Shown piece after piece: positions 56,760-62,763 of a stretch of 62,763 nucleotides of DNA. Under the pieces are notes generated by a model, which was given only the letters and a program-made list of their open reading frames with translations, was not told where the DNA came from and made no database searches. This DNA comes from Acidimicrobiales bacterium (GTDB taxonomy: Bacteria > Actinomycetota > Acidimicrobiia > Acidimicrobiales > MedAcidi-G1). The first letter of the stretch is position 1; every line of letters starts with the position of its first letter. The DNA is taken from contig JAKURV010000013.1 of NCBI GenBank assembly GCA_022452035.1, positions 1 through 62,763 of the forward strand, in the 5' to 3' direction. The position numbers were made by a program, and so were the translations under genes.

Positions 56760-57938
56760 TCAATCGGTCAGTTGTGTCACCTGGTCGGGATCCAAGATGG
56801 TCGCCTCACCCAAGCGGGCCAGGGCCACCCAGGTGCGGCCGGGCCGAAGGAACACCTCGGCGCCTGTGTCGTCGTCGGCCAGCGTCCAGCGGTCGGCGGC
56901 GAACGGTCGGCTCCAGGTCACCCCGGTGACCGTGCCGTCACGGAGCAGCCACCCGTCGCCCGAGCCGGTGGACAGGGCCTGCGGCGACATGAAGTCGGCG
57001 GCCGACCTCCGGTAGTCCACGAACAGGACCAGGACGTTGTCGGCGGCCAGTTGGACGCCCAGGTCGTCGAGCAGGGGCACGCCCTGGTGGTACCGAGCCC
57101 AGCGGGCGGCACCGTGGCTCCACACCCAGTCGATGGTTCGGCGGGGCGCTGACCACCGGAGGCCCCGGATCGGGATGGCCGAGGCGGGCAGGGGACCGAA
57201 GGCGAAGATCGGGTCGGGGGGCGAACCAGTGGAGGCCACGGCCATGGCCGCCGAGTCGACCATGCCGTCGTAGGGCATCTCGGCGCGACCCTCGGCGCGG
57301 AAGAAGAAGTGCTGACCGTCCCCGGTGGTGGTCATGCCGACGAAGGTTCCCTGATCGACAGCCGCCTCGACCTCGTTACCCACGCCCTCGTTGCTCCCCC
57401 AGTAGGCGAACGTCGGCCGGTCGAGGTTGCCGATGAGGTCGATGTCGCTAGACCGGGCCGAGCGGACGGGACCTACCCGCAGAGGCACCTCACTGTGGTA
57501 CACGGCCAGGAAGCGGGTCACTCCGTTCTCGATGTGGGCCTCGTACACCACGTCGGCGGCCTCCAGCCCGACGTGGGGCAGGGACCGGGAGTCGTTGTTC
57601 CCGACTTTGACGGCCAGGGCTGGACGGCCGCTGGTGCCGTCGGTGGCCGGCAGGCCGGTGAGCGGGTGGACGGCACCCGTCCACCCGCTGATGGTCGTTG
57701 TGGTGGCCACCCCCAACGTGGTGGTGGCCGGAACGGTGTCGACCGAGGCCGCCTCAGTGGTGGGAATCTCGACCGCGATGGTGGTCGGCACCACGGTGGT
57801 TGTGGGCGCTGGGGCGGCGGTGGTGGGGGCGATGGTGGGCAGCGTCTGTGACGAACCTCCCCCGCCGCAGGCCGAGGCGGTCAGGACGGCACCGAGGATG
57901 GGGGCCAGCAGCCGGAGGGAGGTCCGGAGGTCAGGCAT
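56760..57938 (-). CDS. DUF3048 (YerB-like) lipoprotein
   Basis: A 392-residue exported protein. It begins with a lipoprotein signal (SLRLLAPILGAVLTASACGG) whose cysteine would be lipidated, then a Thr-, Pro- and Val-rich linker to about residue 85. The DUF3048 domain follows: HPLTGLPATDG, RPALAVKVGNNDSRSLPHVG, DVVYEAHIENGVTRFLAVYH and VGPVRSARSSDIDL, and the C-terminal part has FVDYRRSAADFMSP. The family (B. subtilis YerB) has no settled function. Overlap TAATG with the upstream gene shows the two are translated together. In Streptomyces I recall no such gene between pimA and pdxS. Confidence 0.88.
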   Translation of the reverse strand: MPDLRTSLRLLAPILGAVLTASACGGGGSSQTLPTIAPTTAAPAPTTTVVPTTIAVEIPTTEAASVDTVPATTTLGVATTTTISGWTGAVHPLTGLPATDGTSGRPALAVKVGNNDSRSLPHVGLEAADVVYEAHIENGVTRFLAVYHSEVPLRVGPVRSARSSDIDLIGNLDRPTFAYWGSNEGVGNEVEAAVDQGTFVGMTTTGDGQHFFFRAEGRAEMPYDGMVDSAAMAVASTGSPPDPIFAFGPLPASAIPIRGLRWSAPRRTIDWVWSHGAARWARYHQGVPLLDDLGVQLAADNVLVLFVDYRRSAADFMSPQALSTGSGDGWLLRDGTVTGVTWSRPFAADRWTLADDDTGAEVFLRPGRTWVALARLGEATILDPDQVTQLTD

Positions 57939-58663
57939 TAGCACTCCTCCAGGGCGGCGACCCGGAGGTCGACCGTCGGGTGGATAGATGTCTGGATGTC
58001 GGTCCGGCCGTCGGGCTGGAGCAGCCAGAGGCGGGACGTCGAAGACGGCACGTCCACCGTGGCCCCCAGTTCGGCCAGCGCCCGGAGGGCGGACTGCATG
58101 CCGGGCGGGAATCTCGTCAGGTCGGCGCCATGGAGGTCGGTGCGGACCATGCGGTCCGGTCCGTCGGACCTGGCGGCCAACCCCAGAGAGGCTCCGGGAA
58201 TCCGGCCCATGGCGGCGGCCGTGGTTTCGGTCCGCAAGTGGCCGTCGGCGCACCGAACCAGGAGGTGGGCCACCAGGGCCTCCAGTTCGACCAGCCCCAG
58301 GCGATCGACGGCCCCGGTGGTCAGGACGATTGACGCTCCGTTGGGGCCGGCCAGAGCCGCAGCGTTGCCGGCCGGTGTGTCGATCACGAAGAGGCCCGGG
58401 TGCTCGATGCCGTGGGTGAGGCACAGCCCGTCAACTGTGTTGTGGAGGCGAGGGAACTCGCCGACGAGGGCCGGGCGGGCCGACAGGGATCGCCGCACGG
58501 CTCCCGCCGAGCGCCGACCCACCACGATGCCGCCCCCGACGGCCACCACGGCGGCCGCCACCAGCGCCGGCACGGGCCCCAGGCCGACCAGGCGGACCAC
58601 CGCAGCGACGGCGAGGCCCACCAAGGTGGCCGGTACCAAGGTGGGGCTAGGCAATCGGGGCAT
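57938..58663 (-). CDS. M48-peptidase-like membrane protein lacking the HExxH site
   Basis: A 241-residue protein with two hydrophobic N-terminal helices (about 11-48) and then a region like HtpX/M48 peptidases: RLHNTVDGLCLTHGIEHPGL, FVIDTPAGNAAALAG, IVLTTGAVDRL and LVELEALVAHLLVRC. In active M48 enzymes the last segment is AHExxH. Here it is AHLLVR (132-137), so both the catalytic Glu and the second zinc-binding His are gone while the fold motifs remain. It is probably a pseudoenzyme. It ends TAATG onto the DUF3048 lipoprotein gene. The ATG at 58663 is used; a weak -10 (TAGCAT) lies about 70 bp upstream. Confidence 0.7.
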   Translation of the reverse strand: MPRLPSPTLVPATLVGLAVAAVVRLVGLGPVPALVAAAVVAVGGGIVVGRRSAGAVRRSLSARPALVGEFPRLHNTVDGLCLTHGIEHPGLFVIDTPAGNAAALAGPNGASIVLTTGAVDRLGLVELEALVAHLLVRCADGHLRTETTAAAMGRIPGASLGLAARSDGPDRMVRTDLHGADLTRFPPGMQSALRALAELGATVDVPSSTSRLWLLQPDGRTDIQTSIHPTVDLRVAALEEC

Positions 58664-58756
58664 GGTTAGGGAGGGCCTCGGAAGGTTTGTGGACGGTGGA
58701 CCGCCGGCAGGGCGGTCGTCTGGCTGACCAGCATGCTACGCCCACGACCAGTACTC

Positions 58757-58772
58757 CCGGAGTCCGCTCCGG
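58757..58772 (-). terminator. Hairpin after pimA
   Basis: CCGGAG, loop of 4 nt, CTCCGG: a perfect 6-bp stem 25 bp after the pimA stop. There is no T-run, so it is at best a weak or Rho-assisted terminator. A second 6-bp stem (ACCGCC/GGCGGT) lies at 58700-58716. Confidence 0.35.
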
Positions 58773-58797
58773 CACATCCATTGTGGGTGGCGACCGG

Positions 58798-59892
58798 TCA
58801 GCCGATCCGGGCCGCGGTCCGCTCCCCCACCACCTCGGCGTAGGCCTCCAGGTACCGGTCCGCCAGGCGCCGCATCGAGAACTGCTCAGCCCGGGCTCGA
58901 CCGCTGGCCACCAGGCGGTCGGCTAGGTCGGGATTGCGGAGCACCTTGTCGATGGCCGTGCCCAGGGCTCGTGCGTCGCCTGGTGGCACCAGGAGAGCGT
59001 CGTTGCCGCCCTGGGCCACCCGGGAGTAGCCGGGGATGTCGCTGGCCACCACCGGAGTTTCACAGGCCATGCCCTCCAGGAGCACCACGCCGAACGACTC
59101 GCCGCGTAGCGACGGGGCACAGAAGACATCAGCGCCACGGATCCGCTCCGTGCGCTCCTCGTCGGAGATCCGACCCAGCCACGAGATGCGGGCGTCGCCA
59201 GCCGTTCTGGCCCGTAGGTCCCCGGTCTCCGGGCCGTCGCCGGCCACCCAGAGCCGGACGTCGGGCGGGAGGTGCGACATGGCGTCCAGCAGCACGGTCA
59301 GGCCCTTGCGGGGCTCGTGTCGCCCGATGAAGAAGACGGTCGGTCCCTCGGTGGGCCATGGAGCCACCTGGCGACTGCGCTGGACTTCGACCCCGTTGAA
59401 TAGGACCTCGTACCGGCCACCTAGGGAGTGGGAGGCCATGGCCGCCGCGTCGTCGGAAACGGCGAACGACCGGTCTAAACGGCGGCTTAGCCACCGGACC
59501 GGCCGGTTCAACAGGTCGTAGGCCAGACTGCCGCCCGCTGCGTGGAAGGTCCCCACCATGGGAGAGGCGGCCAGGAAGAGGGCCGTGGTGGTTGGGCCGG
59601 GGGCCAGCGGCTCGTGCAGGTGGAGGACGTCGAACTCCTCGTCGCGCAGGGCCCGAATGGTGCGCAGGGCACAGGGGACGTCGGGGGCGATGGGGGCCAT
59701 GGATCCGTTGGCAGCTGTCGGGAGGCTGTCCCCCAGGGGGGTGACGCCGGCGTCAGGGGGTGGGCCGTCGCACGGCCCGAGCACCCGGGTGGGGTGGCCG
59801 GAGGCCCGCAGCATGCGGGCCAGACCCAGTACCTGTCCCTGGACGCCTCCCGGCAGGGTCAGGCTGTAGGGGCAGATGAGGCCGATCTGCAT
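58798..59892 (-). CDS. pimA: GT4 glycosyltransferase, PimA-like phosphatidylinositol mannosyltransferase
   Basis: A 364-residue GT-B glycosyltransferase of family 4, probably adding the first mannose from GDP-mannose to phosphatidylinositol at the inner membrane face. The N-terminal acceptor domain has ICPYSLTLPGGVQGQVLGLA with the glycine-rich loop. The C-terminal nucleotide-sugar domain has FFIGRHEPRKGLTVLLDA and GESFGVVLLEGMACETPVV. The ATG at 59892 has TAGCGT 7 nt upstream. The order pgsA-acyltransferase-pimA is the same as in mycobacteria and Streptomyces, and this is the main reason for the PimA call. Confidence 0.88.
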   Translation of the reverse strand: MQIGLICPYSLTLPGGVQGQVLGLARMLRASGHPTRVLGPCDGPPPDAGVTPLGDSLPTAANGSMAPIAPDVPCALRTIRALRDEEFDVLHLHEPLAPGPTTTALFLAASPMVGTFHAAGGSLAYDLLNRPVRWLSRRLDRSFAVSDDAAAMASHSLGGRYEVLFNGVEVQRSRQVAPWPTEGPTVFFIGRHEPRKGLTVLLDAMSHLPPDVRLWVAGDGPETGDLRARTAGDARISWLGRISDEERTERIRGADVFCAPSLRGESFGVVLLEGMACETPVVASDIPGYSRVAQGGNDALLVPPGDARALGTAIDKVLRNPDLADRLVASGRARAEQFSMRRLADRYLEAYAEVVGERTAARIG

Positions 59893-59899
59893 GGCCTCG

Positions 59900-59905
59900 A
59901 CGCTA
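59900..59905 (-). promoter_or_regulatory. Candidate -10 hexamer upstream of pimA
   Basis: TAGCGT on the minus strand, 7 nt before the pimA ATG. It overlaps the last codons of the acyltransferase gene, so pimA may have an extra promoter besides operon read-through. Confidence 0.4.
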
Positions 59906-60826
59906 GCCGTCCGCTCCAGGGACGGCGTCAGGCTCTGGGCCGCCGGCGATCACCTGGTCCGACGGCCAGTTGGGCTGGAGCATGTGCCACTGTTCGGGGG
60001 CCCGGGCGATGAGCACCTCCATCTCGCCGGCGAGATGTTGGGTGACCCGGGCCACGTCGTCGCGAAATCGCCCCTGCCGTTCGGCCGGTATGGCCGGCCG
60101 TACCACACCGTGACAGCCGCCCGGGTGGTCGTAGACGGCGATGGGCAGCAGGGGAGCGCCAGTCCGCAGGGCCAGGGTGGCGAGCCCGGCGGGCAGGGTG
60201 GTCTGCTCGCCGAAGAACTCCACCTCGACGCCCGCCCCGCCCACGTGGCGGTCGCTGGGCAGGCACACGGCCCGGTTCTCGCGCAGCATGGCTAGCACCT
60301 CGGTCCCGGCGCTGGGTCCCAGACCTACCACCTTTATGCCTATCGAGGTCCGGAAGCTCCGGTACCACTCGAAGAGCTCGGGCGGTTCCAAGGCCTCGAC
60401 CACGCACCCGACAGGAACCTCGTGGTGGAGGACCAACCAGTAGGCAGCCCACTCCCAGCTGCCCATGTGAGGCAGAGCCAGGATTGCTCCGTTGCCGGCT
60501 CGGAGCGCTTCGGCGATCCGCTCGTAGCCCTCCTCGCTGAATCCGTCCACGACCTGGGCGGACGTCATGGCCGGGAGGCGAAAGCTATGAAAGTAGTAGT
60601 CGGCGTAGGAGGCGAAGACCTCGTCGACGCTGCGTCGCAGCTCGGGACCGGTCGGCCCGTCGGGTCGGACCCGGCGAAGATTCCGTTCCACGATCCGTCG
60701 ACGGTCGCCGTCCAGGCGGCCGACCAGGCGGCCGATGGCTCGAGCTACGGCGGCTCCCGGGCGGGCCGGGACGATGCGAGCCAGTGCCGAGGCCAGGCGG
60801 TAGCCGGCGACTATGCGCGGTGTCAT
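59903..60826 (-). CDS. LpxL/HtrB-family lipid acyltransferase (PIM acyltransferase PatA-like)
   Basis: A 307-residue membrane-associated acyltransferase, expected to add a fatty acyl chain to the mannose of phosphatidylinositol mannoside. The catalytic motif is ALPHMGSWEWA with H120 and E125. DRHVGGAGVEVEFFG and LPAGLATLALRTGAPLLPIA follow, as in mycobacterial PatA. The N-terminal helix (YRLASALARIVPARPGAAV) is amphipathic. It sits between pgsA (25-bp gap) and pimA (10-bp gap), the same order as in mycobacteria. The assignment to PatA rests on that context. Confidence 0.88.
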   Translation of the reverse strand: MTPRIVAGYRLASALARIVPARPGAAVARAIGRLVGRLDGDRRRIVERNLRRVRPDGPTGPELRRSVDEVFASYADYYFHSFRLPAMTSAQVVDGFSEEGYERIAEALRAGNGAILALPHMGSWEWAAYWLVLHHEVPVGCVVEALEPPELFEWYRSFRTSIGIKVVGLGPSAGTEVLAMLRENRAVCLPSDRHVGGAGVEVEFFGEQTTLPAGLATLALRTGAPLLPIAVYDHPGGCHGVVRPAIPAERQGRFRDDVARVTQHLAGEMEVLIARAPEQWHMLQPNWPSDQVIAGGPEPDAVPGADG

Positions 60827-60851
60827 CAGCCCGCGGCCCGGTCGACGGGAA

Positions 60852-61538
60852 TCAGTGGCGCGTCGTGCGCCGTCGCGCCCCGTGACGGCGACGATCCAGG
60901 CGACGCTCCAGGCGGAGCTGGCGGCGGTCGGCCCACCGCTGCGTCGGCGTCTCCCGGTCCGAGGTGGCCTGTCGCCAGACCTTGACGAACCGCTGGACGG
61001 CGGTCACCAGGCTCAGGGCCAGCATCACCCAAAGGACGGGAATCAGGATCTCGGAGAACAGGAGCCCGAAGGCCAGGACGATGAACCGCTCGGCCCGCTC
61101 CATCAGGCCGCCCTTGGCGTCGTAGCCCAGCGACTCGGCCTTGGCCCGTTGGTACGAGATGAACAGGGCGATGGCCATGATGGCCACCGGCAGCATCATC
61201 ATGCGGTCCGACCGAACCCCGGCCAGGTGCCAGGCCACGCCACCGAACAGGAGGGCGTCGGTCAGGCGGTCGGCCACCGAATCGAAGTAGGCGCCCCGTG
61301 ACGATGAAGACCCGGCCGCCTTGGCCACCGCGCCGTCGAGGGCGTCGGGGACGCCGGTGAGGACAAGCAGCAGGAAACCGAGCCGCATCTCGCCCAGGCC
61401 GATACACACTGACGCCGCGCCGGCCATGGCAATGCCGATGATGGTCACCACGTCAGCGGTGATTCCGGTGCGGTGGAGACTGCGACCGATCGGGACCAGG
61501 CCCCGGTCTACGACGTCGCGCCAGTGGCCGTCGAGCAT
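60852..61538 (-). CDS. pgsA: CDP-alcohol phosphatidyltransferase (phosphatidylinositol phosphate synthase-like)
   Basis: A 228-residue integral membrane enzyme with about six transmembrane helices. The CDP-alcohol phosphotransferase signature is nearly perfect: D65, D68, G69, A72, G82, D86 and D90, but the residue after A72 is Lys (K73) where Arg is usual. From context with the acyltransferase and pimA it probably makes phosphatidylinositol phosphate from CDP-diacylglycerol and inositol phosphate. A strongly basic C-terminus (RRLDRRRHGARRRTTRH) follows the last helix. The ATG at 61538 has a distant GAGGG site. A -10-like TACGCT lies about 95 bp upstream. Confidence 0.87.
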   Translation of the reverse strand: MLDGHWRDVVDRGLVPIGRSLHRTGITADVVTIIGIAMAGAASVCIGLGEMRLGFLLLVLTGVPDALDGAVAKAAGSSSSRGAYFDSVADRLTDALLFGGVAWHLAGVRSDRMMMLPVAIMAIALFISYQRAKAESLGYDAKGGLMERAERFIVLAFGLLFSEILIPVLWVMLALSLVTAVQRFVKVWRQATSDRETPTQRWADRRQLRLERRLDRRRHGARRRTTRH

Positions 61539-61648
61539 GGTTGGTGGTCCCTCTCTCGGTGGTTCCCACCGCCGGTCGCCTCCACGGTGGGGCGGGCGAC
61601 CAGAGAAACGGGTCGTGGGCCCGATCAGCGTACCAGCGGTCGGTCACC

Positions 61649-61681
61649 GGGCCCGGGTGCCACCGGTGTAGTCCCGGGCCC
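61649..61681 (-). terminator. Strong GC hairpin between the 92-aa gene and pgsA
   Basis: GGGCCCGGG (61649-61657) and CCCGGGCCC (61673-61681) form a perfect 9-bp stem with a 15-nt loop, directly after the stop of the upstream gene. No T-run follows. It may be a U-less terminator separating that gene from the pgsA operon. Confidence 0.45.
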
Positions 61682-61689
61682 AGGCGGGG

Positions 61690-61968
61690 TCAGTCCCGTC
61701 GCCGCCCCGTCACCAATGAGGTCACAAGAACGGCGAGGCCAGCCACGCCGACCACCACGCCGATCGGAAGGCGGGCCATCCGGGCGTCGTGGCAGGGCGG
61801 CGTGTTGGCGAACACCAGCTCACCGCCGTCCGAATAGTGCACCTTGGTGGGCACCAGCACGCTGCCGCACGGATCGGCGAACTGTGACGAGACGGGTGTT
61901 AGTAGCAGCAGCAGGGCGAGGGCGACCACGAGGACACCGATGACGGCGAGAAAGCCGCTGACCTTCAT
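61690..61968 (-). CDS. Small two-helix membrane protein, function unknown
   Basis: A 92-residue protein I do not recognise. Two hydrophobic helices (FLAVIGVLVVALALLLLL near 5-22 and IGVVVGVAGLAVLVTSLV near 69-86) flank an external loop of about 45 residues with two cysteines (DPCGSVLVPTK and NTPPCHDARMARL), which could form a disulfide. The ATG at 61968 (MKVSGFL) is preferred to a longer frame. It lies 69 bp after the next gene and may share its transcript. Confidence 0.6.
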   Translation of the reverse strand: MKVSGFLAVIGVLVVALALLLLLTPVSSQFADPCGSVLVPTKVHYSDGGELVFANTPPCHDARMARLPIGVVVGVAGLAVLVTSLVTGRRRD

Positions 61969-62037
61969 CGGCCGGAATATATCGTCCGTCGGACGGAGCG
62001 GCAGCAACCACCAGCCGTCCTCCCGGGTCCCGGCCAG

Positions 62038-62562
62038 TCAGTCCCCGGGGGACCAGTCCTCCGGGTTGGCTTCGACGTGGGAGGCCACCACGGAACCGTC
62101 GACGCCGTCCACGAACACCAAGCCACGGCGTTCGGGAGGCGACTCGTTGGAGTACACCAGGACCCGCCACGTGGGACGACTGCGGAGGCCGCGCCACGCC
62201 ATCTGGGCCGAGGCATGGCCGACCGGGAAGCCCACCTCGCGGACGGCGGCCACCAGGGCGTCGGCCTCGTCGACCCCCAGGCTCCAACCGGCCTGGAGGT
62301 GGTAGGCGCCTAGGAGCGCCAGAGCGACGGCCCCGGCCACCAGGCCCCCGTCGACCAGTGGCGACCCGTCGGCCACCAGCACGGCCACCACGGTGGCCAG
62401 GGCCAGGGCCAGGTAGATCACTCCGGGGATGCGGCGCCGGTCGTTGTCCGGAAAGACGTACGGCCCGACCATGCCCCGGGCGTCGAGGTCGTCAGGCAGC
62501 GAGGCCCGTACCTCGGCAGCCTCAGCTGGGAGATCGGCGGGGAGGTCGACAGGCTCGGTCAC
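62038..62562 (-). CDS. Membrane protein, function unknown
   Basis: A 174-residue protein not assigned to a family. An acidic N-terminus of about 40 residues precedes two hydrophobic helices (VIYLALALATVVAVLVA and GLVAGAVALALLGAYHL, about 48-90). The cytoplasmic or external C-terminal part has LGVDEADALVAAVREVGFPV, then RPTWRVLVYSNESPPERRG and a beta-rich end (VFVDGVDGSVVASHV). GTG at 62562 has TAGGGT 6 nt upstream. It sits between a uridine-kinase-like gene and the pgsA cluster, with no functional hint. Confidence 0.65.
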   Translation of the reverse strand: MTEPVDLPADLPAEAAEVRASLPDDLDARGMVGPYVFPDNDRRRIPGVIYLALALATVVAVLVADGSPLVDGGLVAGAVALALLGAYHLQAGWSLGVDEADALVAAVREVGFPVGHASAQMAWRGLRSRPTWRVLVYSNESPPERRGLVFVDGVDGSVVASHVEANPEDWSPGD

Positions 62563-62568
62563 GGAACG

Positions 62569-62574
62569 ACCCTA
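62569..62574 (-). promoter_or_regulatory. Candidate -10 hexamer of the 174-residue membrane protein gene
   Basis: TAGGGT on the minus strand, 6 nt before the GTG at 62562. The same hexamer precedes mihF. Confidence 0.5.
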
Positions 62575-62612
62575 CCGGTGGCCCGATCCGGTAGAGACCG
62601 CCGGTGACAGCC

Positions 62613-62763
62613 TCAGGAGACCGTCCCCGCCCCCTCCACTCGGGCCAGCAGGGTGGCCAGGTGGGCCGCCCGGTCGCCCTGCCCATGCAGAGTCAAGTCG
62701 GCCAGATCCCGGCAGGGCAGCACGTGGGCCTCGTGCATGGGCGCCACGGTCGCCGCGAACTGG
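62613..62763 (-). CDS. Uridine kinase-like protein, C-terminal fragment cut by the window edge
   Basis: The last 49 codons of a minus-strand gene entering from the right. The fragment begins QFAATVAPMHEAHVLPCRDL and continues ADLTLHG then ends RVEGAGTVS. It matches the C-terminal end of uridine kinases, where E. coli Udk has a QYQKTVRPM...FIEPS...ADIIV pattern. Uridine kinase converts uridine or cytidine to the monophosphate for pyrimidine salvage. The catalytic N-terminal part is outside the window, so the identification rests on this tail alone. Confidence 0.6.
   Translation of the reverse strand, partial: QFAATVAPMHEAHVLPCRDLADLTLHGQGDRAAHLATLLARVEGAGTVS

Overview
The window reads as a chromosomal housekeeping segment of a high-GC actinobacterium (phylum Actinomycetota), probably a deep-branching lineage such as Acidimicrobiia. 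The class is an inference from gene content. The signs are an actinobacterial integration host factor (mIHF), fused CoaBC next to metK and rpoZ, a PriA without a recognisable P-loop, a bifunctional Rel, DUF1844 next to infC, and a pgsA-acyltransferase-pimA cluster for phosphatidylinositol mannosides. Nearly every gene lies on the minus strand. There is no tRNA, rRNA, CRISPR array, phage, insertion sequence or classical accessory island.

Layout by coordinate. 1-550 holds no supportable gene and is lower in GC than the rest. 551-7355 is a zinc-free quinone oxidoreductase, then pheT, pheS, an SpoU methyltransferase, rplT, rpmI and infC. 7706-16362 holds a divergent DUF1844 gene, hisG, ribD, a MoaB/Mog protein, rsmB, fmt, def, a plus-strand pair of RNA methyltransferases, and priA. 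16376-20304 is metK, coaBC, rpoZ, gmk and mihF. 20371-29267 is a tightly overlapping UMP operon (pyrR-pyrB-pyrC-carA-carB-pyrD-pyrF) with a candidate PyrR-controlled leader. 29331-36722 is a GNAT gene, nusB, efp, an M24 peptidase, aroQ, aroB, aroK, aroE, mltG and ruvX. 36730-46772 is alaS, two small membrane proteins, rarA, aspS, hisS and relA. 46906-54278 is secF, secD, yajC, tgt, queA and ruvBAC. 54382-62763 is yebC, pdxT, pdxS, a DUF3048 lipoprotein, a degenerate M48-like membrane protein, pimA, an acyltransferase, pgsA, two unknown small membrane proteins and the truncated 3' end of a uridine-kinase-like gene.

The gene order closely resembles blocks I recall from Streptomyces and Mycobacterium (fmt to pyrR, nusB to alaS, hisS to pgsA), with local losses and insertions. 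Fifteen gene pairs overlap by exactly four bases, which implies translational coupling. Many first genes of transcription units carry a TANNNT hexamer 6-7 nt upstream of the start codon, the signature of leaderless transcripts.

I found no new multi-gene system. The points most worth a second look are the PyrR-site plus intrinsic-terminator leader of the pyr operon, infC starting at AUA and ending in a 15-bp tandem repeat, a Tgt that has lost its three zinc cysteines, the leaderless promoter set with a possible micro-ORF before relA, and the catalytically dead M48-like protein paired with a DUF3048 lipoprotein.
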